Assembly: GCA_910585345.1 (NCBI GenBank)
Contig: CAJUDS010000007.1
Location: 1 to 64,000 of the forward strand
DNA from: an uncultured Lachnospiraceae bacterium
GTDB lineage: Bacteria > Bacillota > Clostridia > Lachnospirales > Lachnospiraceae
DNA length: 64,000 nt
Direction of reading: 5' to 3'
Shown here: positions 1-7,676 of the stretch, in pieces
Layout of the letters: every line of letters starts with the position of its first letter
Position numbering within the stretch: the stretch's first letter is position 1
The notes under the pieces: model-generated
Database searches by the model: none
Told to the model about the DNA's origin: nothing
The model's input: the letters and a program-made list of their open reading frames with translations, nothing else
Translations under genes and position numbers: made by a program

Positions 1-50
1 TAATATCCCAACGCAGACTATTTGTAAAGCGCTTTTTCTCTATCTCCTAC

Positions 51-138
51 GGCATACGCACAGAAATCATGCCCGGCAGTGCCCAGAATAACCGATTCTA
101 AATGTTCCTAAAATGTTAACACATGCGTTTGTCGTGAT
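51..138 (-). repeat. Dispersed palindromic repeat, copy R1 (partial)
   Basis: Read on the minus strand this is the left end of the repeat family seen at 3302, 33280, 41492, 48156 and 53760. It begins with the terminal motif GACAAACGCATG, followed by TTAACATTTT and a GAATCGG block, and then the arm ending in GCATACGCACAGAAATCATG. The remaining modules are missing, either truncated or lying beyond the window edge. No ORF is apparent. It lies just downstream of the membrane protein gene at 146-781. Confidence 0.8.
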
Positions 139-145
139 CTATCTC

Positions 146-781
146 TTATACTCTATCCGCCCTCCCATACCGCAGCGGCCCGGAAAGATGTACGTTAAAG
201 AAAGTAATTAGCGGTCCCATCCCAAACGCCGACACAAGTGTGCCAATACCGAGCACGGCGCCCAGCGCAAAACCCGTTACGGCGGCAAGCAGATCACAAG
301 TGACTCTGACAATAAAAAACTTCCATTTCTTTCTCTCGGAAATGCACAGTGCAACGGCGTCATATGTAGAAACACCGAGATCACCAACAAAATAGAGTGA
401 AGACGATGCGCACAAAAGCAGCACTCCCAAAACGAGCAGCGCCGCTCTGATCACCAATAAATCCGTAAACAACGGCCTGTTCCAAATCCATGTGGAAAAA
501 TCTACCATATAGCCCAAAAGAAAGATATTGAGAAAAGTGCCAAGGCCGATTTTACTGCGGTCCGTCAAAAACACGCCCACCAGCATGGCAAGATTGAGAA
601 GCATATAAAAAGTGCCGAAACCAATCGGCAGATGCATCCATATCCCATGCGCAAATACCTGAAACGGGTCCATGCCAAACGCCGACGCGTTAAACATCCC
701 TACGGAAAAACCGCTCCCGATCACACCTGTTACCGTCATTGCGCAGCGCCGTACGCTCTCTTTTTTCATTTCTGTTTTCAT
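146..781 (-). CDS. YitT/YczE-like integral membrane protein
   Basis: A 211-residue protein that is almost entirely hydrophobic, with about five predicted membrane segments (roughly residues 15-35, 45-70, 80-95, 108-130 and 160-185). The sequence contains the GMDPFQVFAHG and GVSTYDAVAL segments, which resemble the two half-repeats of the YczE/YyaS/YitT family of uncharacterised membrane proteins. The gene follows hemL by 31 bp on the same strand, so the two are probably co-transcribed. The substrate is unknown. The family assignment comes from motif memory; the membrane character is directly visible. Confidence 0.7.
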   Translation of the reverse strand: MKTEMKKESVRRCAMTVTGVIGSGFSVGMFNASAFGMDPFQVFAHGIWMHLPIGFGTFYMLLNLAMLVGVFLTDRSKIGLGTFLNIFLLGYMVDFSTWIWNRPLFTDLLVIRAALLVLGVLLLCASSSLYFVGDLGVSTYDAVALCISERKKWKFFIVRVTCDLLAAVTGFALGAVLGIGTLVSAFGMGPLITFFNVHLSGPLRYGRADRV

Positions 782-812
782 CGTTTTTCCTCTTTCCGTC
801 TCTTTTGGATTT

Positions 813-2078
813 TCAATCTGCCAGATTGCCTATCACTTTTGCCGTTTTTTCGATATCCTCCCATGTATGGGCCGCAGAAACAAACATTGCTTCAAACTGA
901 GACGGCGCCACATAGATACCGTTTTCCAGCATATGGCCATAATAAGCCGCATACCGCGCCGTATCCGACGATACGGCGCTTTCATAATCCGTAACAGGAC
1001 GATCCGTAAAAAAAGCGCCGAGCAGAGAACCGATCCGGTTCACCTGTACCTTTCCGGTCTTTTCGTATGCCTCTGCCAGAATCGCCGTCTTATCTTCCAA
1101 TTCTCTGTAAATTTCCGGGCGCTCCATCAAAACCGACAACGTGGCAATGCCCGCTGTCGTGGCAATGGGATTTCCCGACAATGTGCCCGCCTGGTAAACG
1201 CTGCCAAGCGGCGCGACGCATTCCATAATTTCCTTTTTACCGCCGTACACCGCAAGCGGCATACCGCCGCCCACAATTTTTCCCAGGGTTGTCAGATCGG
1301 GGACAACGTCATAATATGCCTGTGCGCCGCCCAAACCCAGACGGAAACCTGTAATCACTTCGTCAAAGATCAGCACTGTGCCATATTTTACCGTGATCTC
1401 CCGCAGAAAATGCAGAAACCCCTCCTGCGGAAGCACTACGCCCATATTCGCCGCCACCGGCTCTATTACCAGACAGGCAATCTCATCCCCAAATTTTTGA
1501 AATAATTTCTCTATTGTAGACACATCATTGTAGGAGGCAATCAGCGTATGCGCCGTATAGGAAGCAGGGACGCCTGCACTGTCCGGAACGCCGCCTGTCA
1601 ATGCCGCGCTTCCCGCCTTCACCAGCAGGCCGTCAGAATGTCCATGGTAACAGCCTTTGCACTTGATGATTTTATCTCTTCCCGTATATCCTCTGGCGGC
1701 ACGTATCGCACTCATAACCGCCTCCGTCCCGGAATTGACCAGCCGCAGCCTTTCCATAGAAGGCATACACTGCCGTATCAAATCCGCAAGTATCACTTCT
1801 TTCTTTGTCGGTGCTCCGTAAGTAAGCCCGTCAGCCGCAGCCTCCTGTACCTTTTCCACCACATAAGGATGCGCATGTCCCAAAATGCCGGGCCCCCATG
1901 AACACACATAATCAATCAGAGAATTGCCGTCCTCGTCAATTACCCGGTCCCCCTGCGCTCTTTTGATAAAAAGCGGCGTGCGGCCCACACTCCCGCATGC
2001 GCGCACCGGACTGTTCACACCGCCCGGCATCAGCGACACTGCCGTCTTATACAACCTTTCAGAATTTTCCGTATTCAT
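813..2078 (-). CDS. hemL: Glutamate-1-semialdehyde 2,1-aminomutase
   Basis: This PLP enzyme converts glutamate-1-semialdehyde to 5-aminolevulinate, the last step of the C5 route to tetrapyrroles. Its length, 421 residues, is normal for the family. Family features include the N-terminal MPGGVNSPVRA segment, the NSGTEAVMSAIRAAR substrate/PLP region, the FDEVITGFR motif with the PLP-contacting Asp, and the Schiff-base Lys in TTLGKIVGGGMP near residue 265. No other heme or cobalamin genes lie in the window, so it is a detached member of its pathway. Alternative class III aminotransferases are unlikely given the start region. Confidence 0.95.
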   Translation of the reverse strand: MNTENSERLYKTAVSLMPGGVNSPVRACGSVGRTPLFIKRAQGDRVIDEDGNSLIDYVCSWGPGILGHAHPYVVEKVQEAAADGLTYGAPTKKEVILADLIRQCMPSMERLRLVNSGTEAVMSAIRAARGYTGRDKIIKCKGCYHGHSDGLLVKAGSAALTGGVPDSAGVPASYTAHTLIASYNDVSTIEKLFQKFGDEIACLVIEPVAANMGVVLPQEGFLHFLREITVKYGTVLIFDEVITGFRLGLGGAQAYYDVVPDLTTLGKIVGGGMPLAVYGGKKEIMECVAPLGSVYQAGTLSGNPIATTAGIATLSVLMERPEIYRELEDKTAILAEAYEKTGKVQVNRIGSLLGAFFTDRPVTDYESAVSSDTARYAAYYGHMLENGIYVAPSQFEAMFVSAAHTWEDIEKTAKVIGNLAD

Positions 2079-2230
2079 ACCGATTCCTCCTCAGACACAA
2101 ACAAACGCAACAGTTCCGCCTTTTGCTTCTCTGTCACGTTATCTTTCCTATCCAGTATAGTCAAACTTTGTCCCGAATACAAGTCCAAAACTATTGCAAT
2201 TTCCGATGATCGTGTTATAATAATGCGTAT

Positions 2231-2304
2231 GGAAGCATAGCTCAGCCGGGATGAGCGTTCGCCTCACACGCGAGAGGTCATGGGTTCGAGCCCCATTGCT
2301 TCCA
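2231..2304 (+). tRNA. tRNA-Val (anticodon CAC)
   Basis: A 74-nt cloverleaf: acceptor GGAAGCA pairs with TGCTTCC, followed by discriminator A. The anticodon loop CTCACAC gives CAC (decodes GUG), and the T-loop is TTCGAGC. CCA is not encoded. A T-run directly follows the gene and may serve as a weak terminator. It stands alone between hemL and the hydrolase gene, both on the opposite strand. Confidence 0.93.
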
Positions 2305-2409
2305 TTTTTTAATGCCCTCTCTTTTTCATGCTTCACTCATTCCCTGGCCACTGGCAGTATTTCCTGAATAGCAGTTTCCTCTAAAATGAATCTGCCGTCC
2401 CCTCTCTTT

Positions 2410-3210
2410 TCACAATTCAATGACTTCGAGATCATCGGGTATGTAAAGACCGCCTCTAAAATAGTTTGCTCCTTCTTCCCTATATAGCTTTTTTCGGTTA
2501 TGCAGATTCGAATCCTCCGTATGATAGAGAAGAAGATTTCTGACCTGCAGCCGCTCTGCCAATTGACAGGCGTCTTTTACCGTTGAATGGTGCTTTTCAT
2601 AAGGCGCAAACAACCCCACCTGTGAATGGAGACAAAACGCTTCATGCAGCAGCCATTTACTGCCGGACACATATTGTTTTTCACACGCACGATACGGTTC
2701 GTCTCCGCAGCAGGTCAGTTTTTCGTTTCCATCCAGATACATCGTGAATCCGTACTGTTTTGCCTTTTTTGATTGGATATCAAAAAACAAAGTCTTATGC
2801 CCTATGATCTCGTACGGTTTATTTTCAACTACCGGAACCAGATGAAGCTGTCTGCCAATGCAGTTCACTTCCTTTTCCTGCAGCAGCATATGCGCGATTT
2901 CCTTTAACATCTCAATCAGCTCCGCATGGGCGAAAATCGCCGCTTCCCCCGGATAGCTGTTTTTACTCATCGACGCGCAGATCTTACGCATCATCCAGAC
3001 AATGCCCAGCACATGATCCACATGCTTGTGCGTCACAAAAATAGTTTTCAAATCCTCCCAGCGTATTCCGGCATCCTGCAATTGCCTGAAAATGCCGTTG
3101 CCGCCTCCGCCGTCCACTAAAAAATGCTGATCCCCCTCTCGTAAAACAAAACATGTATTATAACACTTCGTCGCCATCGCATGTCCTGTTCCCAACATTG
3201 TAAGTTTCAT
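2410..3210 (-). CDS. MBL-fold metallo-hydrolase (RNase Z-like)
   Basis: A 266-residue metallo-beta-lactamase-fold hydrolase. The metal motif THKHVDH (HxHxDH) is near residue 60, with further candidate metal ligands in LLHEAF, the HHST segment and LLLYHTED. The start MKLTMLGTGHA is preferred because it has a GGGAGG ribosome-binding site and begins at the first beta strand of the fold; an upstream in-frame start would add 20 residues without such a site. The overall pattern resembles ribonuclease Z and arylsulfatase-like members, but the substrate cannot be named. The gene is monocistronic, and repeat R2 lies upstream of it. Confidence 0.8.
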   Translation of the reverse strand: MKLTMLGTGHAMATKCYNTCFVLREGDQHFLVDGGGGNGIFRQLQDAGIRWEDLKTIFVTHKHVDHVLGIVWMMRKICASMSKNSYPGEAAIFAHAELIEMLKEIAHMLLQEKEVNCIGRQLHLVPVVENKPYEIIGHKTLFFDIQSKKAKQYGFTMYLDGNEKLTCCGDEPYRACEKQYVSGSKWLLHEAFCLHSQVGLFAPYEKHHSTVKDACQLAERLQVRNLLLYHTEDSNLHNRKKLYREEGANYFRGGLYIPDDLEVIEL

Positions 3211-3301
3211 AACGGTTCTGCCTCCCTCGATACAGAAATACAAATTTATCCACAAGCAGGGCTTCCGCACTGAGCCCTCCGCCCATTTCTCTGCCTGCAG
3301 G

Positions 3302-3590
3302 AATCACGACAAACGCATGTGTTAACATTTTAGAAACATGCAGAATCGGTTATCCCGGGCAGTCTGCGCCGTTTTTCAGGACAATACTTTACTTTGGATT
3401 TCGCAAAAAAAATCAATGACATGCACCGTAAAAAAGACAGTTTTCGTAAATTTGTATGACAGTAGCGGACATCCTTGTCCGAAAATGGCATACAAATTCG
3501 CGAAATTGTACTTTTGCCCGGTGTGTGAATGATTTATCTTGCGAAATCCTGACAAGTTCTTTTATCTGAAAACTGCGCAGAACCAGGCAG
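3302..3590 (+). repeat. Dispersed palindromic repeat, copy R2 (modules A and C)
   Basis: Begins with the terminal motif GACAAACGCATG followed by TTAACATTTT and a GAATCGG block (module A). It then enters a long nested hairpin (module C) bounded by CTGCGCCGTTTTTCAG at 3353 and CTGAAAACTGCGCAG ending at 3580. Inner arms include a GATTTCGCAA region matched by TTGCGAAATC, and a CGGACA/TGTCCG apex. The B module and the distal terminal repeat are missing compared with R5. Short ORFs across it are interpreted as by-products of the palindrome. Confidence 0.85.
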
Positions 3591-3681
3591 CAACGAAATG
3601 AAGCGGTTGCCATATCTGCAGGCCTGCGCATAAAGATCCAGCAGGCACAGATATCACCATGTCTGCCGGATCTGAAAAATA

Positions 3682-4023
3682 AGCAGGACGATAAGCCGGG
3701 TTATGTCGTTGAATGATCATCTATCCAGGACTGCTGTCGCCAGCAGTCTCCTGCGACCCACCTGAAAGCAGGCCGGGCCGGCCTCTCGCTTTCGTTTCGG
3801 TCTTGCTTCGGATGGGGTTTACATATGCCCCCGCCGTTACCGGCAGGGCGGTAGTCTCTTACACTGCCCTTCCAACCTTACCAGCTGTCTGGCGGTATAT
3901 TTCTGTTGCACTATCCTTGGAGTCGCCTCCACCGGACGTTATCCGGCATCCTGCCCTGTGAAGCCCGGACTTTCCTCACCTGCTGCCTTTCGGCAATTGC
4001 AGCCGCGATCATTTGTCCTACTT
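3682..4023 (-). ncRNA. rnpB: RNase P RNA
   Basis: The catalytic RNA of RNase P, which matures tRNA 5' ends. On the minus strand the universal GAGGAAAGTCCGGGCT block lies near the 5' end, and the 3' half contains GACATAACCCGGCTTATCG. The ends are set by a 9-bp P1 helix, AAGTAGGAC at the 5' end pairing with GTCCTGCTT at the 3' end, giving a 342-nt RNA. A TTATTTTT run just beyond P1 may serve termination. No convincing promoter was seen in the immediate 5' flank; instead the 74-bp tandem array abuts the 5' end. Short ORFs called across this region are shadows. Confidence 0.96.
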
Positions 4024-4092
4024 ATTCTTTTTTCTAAAAAACAACCGCTCAGCCGTGCCATTCGTAATGTGCCTTCCCGGCCCATTACTCAT
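4018..4092 (-). CDS. Tandem micro-ORF 4, overlapping the rnpB 5' end (putative)
   Basis: The fourth copy shares MSNGPGRHITNGTAER, then diverges to LFFRKKNK where the repeat unit ends. Its stop TAG (4020-4018) falls inside the 5' strand of the rnpB P1 helix. Translation through it would therefore run ribosomes into the start of RNase P RNA if the two share a transcript. Whether they do is unknown. Confidence 0.35.
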   Translation of the reverse strand: MSNGPGRHITNGTAERLFFRKKNK

Positions 4093-4166
4093 CTCGGGCA
4101 TCCGCTTTTTCTTCCTCTACGCTCAGCCGTGCCATTCGTAATGTGCCTTCCCGGCCCATTACTCAT
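4089..4166 (-). CDS. Tandem micro-ORF 3 upstream of rnpB (putative)
   Basis: The third 25-codon copy, ending GCPR. It is linked to copies 2 and 4 by ATGA overlaps. The in-frame upstream ATG seen before copies 2 and 4 is ACG here, so initiation would have to use the MSNGPG start. Confidence 0.4.
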   Translation of the reverse strand: MSNGPGRHITNGTAERRGRKSGCPR

Positions 4167-4240
4167 CTCGGGCGTCCGCTTTTTCTTCCTCTACGCTCAG
4201 CCGTGCCATTCGTAATGTGCCTCCCCGGCCCATTACTCAT
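4163..4240 (-). CDS. Tandem micro-ORF 2 upstream of rnpB (putative)
   Basis: The second 25-codon copy, identical to the first for 22 residues and then ending GRPR instead of GCPT. One internal difference (GGG for GGA glycine) is synonymous. An in-frame upstream ATG (giving MPDMSNG) and a more distant AGAGGA purine run precede it. Both ends overlap neighbouring copies as ATGA, an arrangement that would allow translational coupling. Confidence 0.4.
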   Translation of the reverse strand: MSNGPGRHITNGTAERRGRKSGRPR

Positions 4241-4314
4241 GTCGGGCATCCGCTTTTTCTTCCTCTACGCTCAGCCGTGCCATTCGTAATGTGCCTTCCC
4301 GGCCCATTACTCAT
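4237..4314 (-). CDS. Tandem micro-ORF 1 upstream of rnpB (putative)
   Basis: A 25-codon ORF beginning MSNGPGRHITNGTAER and ending GRKSGCPT. The peptide is strongly basic (several Arg plus Lys and His) and lacks a hydrophobic or signal segment. No strong ribosome-binding site precedes this first copy; only a weak purine stretch is present in the terminator-proximal flank. The stop TGA overlaps the ATG of the next ORF by 4 nt. Translation is not shown. The alternative is that the repeat works purely as structured RNA in the rnpB leader. Confidence 0.4.
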   Translation of the reverse strand: MSNGPGRHITNGTAERRGRKSGCPT

Positions 4315-4332
4315 GTCGGGCGTCCGCCCTAT

Positions 4333-4395
4333 AAAAAGGCATATCTATGCCGCTTTTCGTGAGCAGGCTCCCGTGCGGCATAGATATGCCTTTTT
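4333..4395. terminator. udk terminator (21-bp perfect stem)
   Basis: A perfect 21-bp inverted repeat (arms 4333-4353 and 4375-4395) with a 21-nt loop, flanked by A5 and T5. The outer part of the stem is AAAAAGGCATATC. It lies 16 bp after the udk stop codon and would terminate udk before the micro-ORF/rnpB segment. Its symmetry allows function on both strands. Confidence 0.88.
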
Positions 4396-4411
4396 GCACG
4401 GCTGACTGGTA

Positions 4412-6067
4412 TTACACGTTGAAGACGCTGCCGCCTACAAATTCACGTACAATTGAATTTTTCGGCAGGTTTTCGCTGCTCACGCCCAGAAAATATTCCA
4501 GAAATTTTAAAAGCCTTTTGGCCTCGTAATATTCCGGTTCTCCTTCTCTGATGCTGAACAGCAGCGGTTCCGCAAACTGTTTGAGAACTGCCAGTTCATA
4601 AATCAGTACGGAATTAAACATCGCATCCGCGCTTTCCTGAAACGGAAAAATGTTTTCCTCCTCGCCGCGGCGCACAGACTGCCACATGGCAATCGTCTGC
4701 TTCGCGGATATGCCTCTCGTTCTGGCATCCCGCACCATCCGGCGGATCAGCCGTCCATCCGTAGTCGGAATCCTGTTATGTTCATCTACGTTCAGGCTGG
4801 TGAGAGCGCTGATATATATTTTATATTTGCTCTCGCCCGGAAGAGAGAACGACATCTTGTCATTCAGGCCGTGAATGCCTTCGATCACAAGGATATCATC
4901 TTTTCCCAATGTTTTAAAATTTCCTTTGTATTCGCGCTTTCCCGTCTTAAAATTAAATGTCGGAATCTCCACCGTCCTGCCTGCAAGCAGACTGCTCATA
5001 TCTTCATTGAATTTTGCTACGTCTATCGCTTCCAGACATTCAAAATTATAGTTCCCGTTTTCATCTTTCGGCGTAAGCTCTCTGTCCACAAAATAATCAT
5101 CCACTGCTATGGGGTGGGGTTTCATCCCATACGAACGAAGCTGCGTGGACAGTCTATGGGAAAATGTTGTTTTTCCGGAAGAGGACGGGCCCGCAATCAT
5201 GACAAACTTTATGCCGCCGCGCCCCACAATATCCTGCGCGATCTCTGCGATCCGCCGCTCCTGCAGCGCCTCCTGCACCAATACCAAATCGGAAAAACCG
5301 CCTTCGCAAATCTGGTCGTTCAAATCCCCTACCGTATCGATCTCCATCCGCTCGCCCCACTCCGTCGTCTGCTGCAGCGCATGGAAGAGCTTTTCCCGCG
5401 GTTCAAAATAATTCAAAATCTTGGGATCTTTCCGGTCCGGCAATAAGAGCATTAGTCCCTTTTCATAGGATATGACCTGAAAATACTTGACATACCCCGC
5501 CGAAGGCAGCATATACCCGTAATAATAGTCATAATAGTCCCCCATCCGGTATACATTGACCGTGGAACTTCTTCTGTAACGGAACAGCTTCTTCTTATCC
5601 TCCATTCCGTATTTGTCAAACAGCGCGACAGCTTCCTCGATCGGATAAGTCTTCTTTTCAATGGGCATATTCTCCATTGCAAGCTGCTGCATCCGTACAT
5701 TCAACCGCTCCACCAGCGTCTGGTCAACTTTTACCCTGCCCTTCAGACTACAGTAATAACCCTGGCCCACCGCAAATTCCACTTTGATCTTTTCTACGTT
5801 TTCCCGCTTTTCCACATCATACAACGCCTTAATCAAAAGCATAATGGCGGTCCGCACGTAAGCCTTATGACCGGCGGAATTTTTGAGCGTAATAAATTCC
5901 AGTCTGCAGTCATGATCCGCCCTTTTCATCAGCTCTTGAATTTTTCCGTCTACAATCACAAGCGCAATGGTATCATCATAGCGGCTGTTGTATTCCTGTG
6001 CAATCTCTTCGTAAGACGTCCCTTTTTGATACCGCTTTACTTCCCCGTCTATTGTCACTGTTACCAT
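4412..6067 (-). CDS. udk: TGS-domain nucleoside (uridine) kinase
   Basis: A 551-residue protein: an N-terminal TGS-like domain (about 1-65), a middle region resembling the threonyl-tRNA synthetase second additional domain (about 70-230), and a C-terminal phosphoribulokinase/uridine kinase domain (about 285-500). The P-loop GPSSSGKTTFSHRL is near residue 296, followed by VDDYF and LVIEGIHGLND. Family knowledge supports ATP- or GTP-dependent phosphorylation of a nucleoside, probably uridine or cytidine, for salvage. The role of the tRNA-synthetase-like N-terminus is unknown. It is the last gene of the dgt-to-udk block and is followed by a strong terminator. Confidence 0.88.
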   Translation of the reverse strand: MVTVTIDGEVKRYQKGTSYEEIAQEYNSRYDDTIALVIVDGKIQELMKRADHDCRLEFITLKNSAGHKAYVRTAIMLLIKALYDVEKRENVEKIKVEFAVGQGYYCSLKGRVKVDQTLVERLNVRMQQLAMENMPIEKKTYPIEEAVALFDKYGMEDKKKLFRYRRSSTVNVYRMGDYYDYYYGYMLPSAGYVKYFQVISYEKGLMLLLPDRKDPKILNYFEPREKLFHALQQTTEWGERMEIDTVGDLNDQICEGGFSDLVLVQEALQERRIAEIAQDIVGRGGIKFVMIAGPSSSGKTTFSHRLSTQLRSYGMKPHPIAVDDYFVDRELTPKDENGNYNFECLEAIDVAKFNEDMSSLLAGRTVEIPTFNFKTGKREYKGNFKTLGKDDILVIEGIHGLNDKMSFSLPGESKYKIYISALTSLNVDEHNRIPTTDGRLIRRMVRDARTRGISAKQTIAMWQSVRRGEEENIFPFQESADAMFNSVLIYELAVLKQFAEPLLFSIREGEPEYYEAKRLLKFLEYFLGVSSENLPKNSIVREFVGGSVFNV

Positions 6068-6081
6068 ACTGTTATCCCTCC

Positions 6082-6864
6082 TTACAACACCCAGAACGGG
6101 CTGTGTTCACCAGCGCGCAGCACGGTAATCCCGTTGCATTCCCTCTCTAGAAAATCCTTCATATAAGGCACAAATATCTTTTCCAATCCGTAATGCCCCG
6201 CATCTATAATACACAGACCCATAGCTATCGCGTCAATTCCCGTATGATGGTCAATATCCCCCGTAATCAGTACATCTGCGCCCATAGCCGCCGCTCTTTC
6301 CACAACACTTTTTCCCGAGCCCGGACAAACTGCCGCCACCGCGGCCAGTCTGTCCGGGTCGCCAAACACCTTGACGGACTCCAGAGAAAACACTCTTTTT
6401 ATCATCTTTCCGCAGTCTGTCAATGACATTTTTGACCGCAGCCGGCCAATTCTGCCAATCCCTTCCTGGGAAACTGCATCTTCGTATGTCACATCCAACA
6501 CCTGTCTGTCCGTCAGTCCGATTCGATCCGCCGCGGCATCCGCCATACCCCTGACGTCAAAGTTGGTATGCATGGCATAATAACAGAGATCGCCACGCAG
6601 CATGTTTACCAGCCTGCGGCCAATAAAATCCCCGTCATTCACATTTCTGCGCGGAGAAAAGATAAGCGGATGATGGGTCAACAGAAAATCTGCACCACAC
6701 TTTAACGCTTCCTCTACTACCCCGTCGCTGGCGTCAACCGCCACAACAACCGTACTGACTTCCTTTTCATATCTGCCCGCCAGCAATCCTACATTGTCCC
6801 AGTCTTCCGCATAAGAACGCGGCGCCAGCGTTTCCAGTTTTTCGATTACTTCTCTGCAGCGCAT
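6082..6864 (-). CDS. Nif3-like dinuclear metal centre protein
   Basis: A 260-residue Nif3/DUF34 (GTP cyclohydrolase I type 2-like) protein. Visible metal motifs are LLTHHPLIF near residue 62, HTNFDV near 98, and the C-terminal DIDHHT and DAGHYGLE segments. The family forms hexamers with two metals per subunit; a general cellular role is unsettled. Its start overlaps the end of trmK by 19 bp, and it precedes udk by 14 bp, indicating co-transcription and probable translational coupling with trmK. Confidence 0.9.
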   Translation of the reverse strand: MRCREVIEKLETLAPRSYAEDWDNVGLLAGRYEKEVSTVVVAVDASDGVVEEALKCGADFLLTHHPLIFSPRRNVNDGDFIGRRLVNMLRGDLCYYAMHTNFDVRGMADAAADRIGLTDRQVLDVTYEDAVSQEGIGRIGRLRSKMSLTDCGKMIKRVFSLESVKVFGDPDRLAAVAAVCPGSGKSVVERAAAMGADVLITGDIDHHTGIDAIAMGLCIIDAGHYGLEKIFVPYMKDFLERECNGITVLRAGEHSPFWVL

Positions 6865-7667
6865 AGGCAGCTCCTTTCACCTCCGTGCACCGGAAACCAT
6901 GACAGCGCATACTCCCTGATTTCCGCCGCCCGCATCAATTCTGCTTCCCGCTGTCTGCAGCGTTTTGCCTGGGCCGCGTTTTCCGGCGCAGATGCGGCAA
7001 TATTGCGAAGCACCGTCCTATCCCGCTCCTGTTCCCACAGTAAATAGCGGTGCAGTACGGGATGCCTGTTCTCTAACAGGTCTTCTCCGTATCTGTCGCA
7101 GGCCTGTCTGTGTATACTTTCGTCATCAGCGCCGCAGTCGGTTTCCATCCGCCGTCCATCCGCCCGCTCATAAACCGCGCCATCTTTTCCGCATACATAA
7201 GCCGCTTTTATCAGCGGATAGTATTTACCATCCTCATACACCATATCTTCCCGACAAATACGGTATCCCGTCTGCCGCAGGAAACGTCTCACACTGACAA
7301 GGTCCGACTGTGGCTGCAAAATGATCTCTTTTGCCGCGCATGCTTTTTCACTGCCTTCCGTCAATATTCTGACGATAAGCCGCCCGCCCATCCCCGCCAG
7401 AATCAGACAATCCGCTTCTCCTGCTTCCAGAGCCGCCACACCGTCTGAACGCCGGGTCACTATGTATTCCTCCAGGCCAAAATTTCTGACATGCTTCCTG
7501 GCACGCTCCAGAGGACCTTCATTCACATCCATGGCAATCACTTTCGGACAGATCTGCTGCCGAATCAGATAAATGGGGATATACCCATGGTCACATCCCA
7601 CGTCACATACAATGCTACCGGCAGTTACCATATCAGCCACCGCCTGCAGCCTCTCTGACAGTTCCAC
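6846..7667 (-). CDS. trmK: tRNA (adenine-N1)-methyltransferase TrmK
   Basis: A class I SAM-dependent methyltransferase of the TrmK/COG2384 family, which makes m1A22 in tRNA. The SAM-binding motif CDVGCDHGYIPIYLI is near residue 20, followed by AMDVNEGPLERA and the catalytic-region motif ILAGMGGRLI, then LQPQSD. The C-terminal extension beyond residue 165 is longer than the minimal domain and is probably the family's helical tail. It lies between rpoD and the Nif3 gene, the common Firmicute arrangement. Confidence 0.9.
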   Translation of the reverse strand: MELSERLQAVADMVTAGSIVCDVGCDHGYIPIYLIRQQICPKVIAMDVNEGPLERARKHVRNFGLEEYIVTRRSDGVAALEAGEADCLILAGMGGRLIVRILTEGSEKACAAKEIILQPQSDLVSVRRFLRQTGYRICREDMVYEDGKYYPLIKAAYVCGKDGAVYERADGRRMETDCGADDESIHRQACDRYGEDLLENRHPVLHRYLLWEQERDRTVLRNIAASAPENAAQAKRCRQREAELMRAAEIREYALSWFPVHGGERSCLCAAEK

Positions 7668-7676
7668 TTGTTCCCT

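Larger units (their letters stand above)
4018..4342 (-). repeat. Four-copy 74-bp tandem repeat abutting rnpB
   Basis: Four near-identical 74-bp units with GCTCAGCCGT (plus strand) at 4047, 4121, 4195 and 4269. The units differ at only a few positions. Each contains a hairpin in which GTAATG and CATTAC close an inner GCC/GGC stem. On the minus strand each unit carries an ORF beginning MSNGPGRHITNGTAER; because 74 is one less than 75, each stop overlaps the next start as ATGA. The array lies between the udk terminator and the first helix of rnpB. Confidence 0.9.

Noticed and set aside
672..1505. Long plus-strand ORFs opposite hemL and the membrane gene
   Set aside because: Shadow frames of clearly recognisable minus-strand genes, with no ribosome-binding sites.
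3713..3961. ORFs across 3713-4215 on the plus strand
   Set aside because: They are antisense to RNase P RNA and to the 74-bp repeats, whose period breaks any long frame on that strand.
4047..4342. CRISPR array interpretation of the 74-bp tandem units
   Set aside because: The units are contiguous with no unique spacers, and no cas genes are present.
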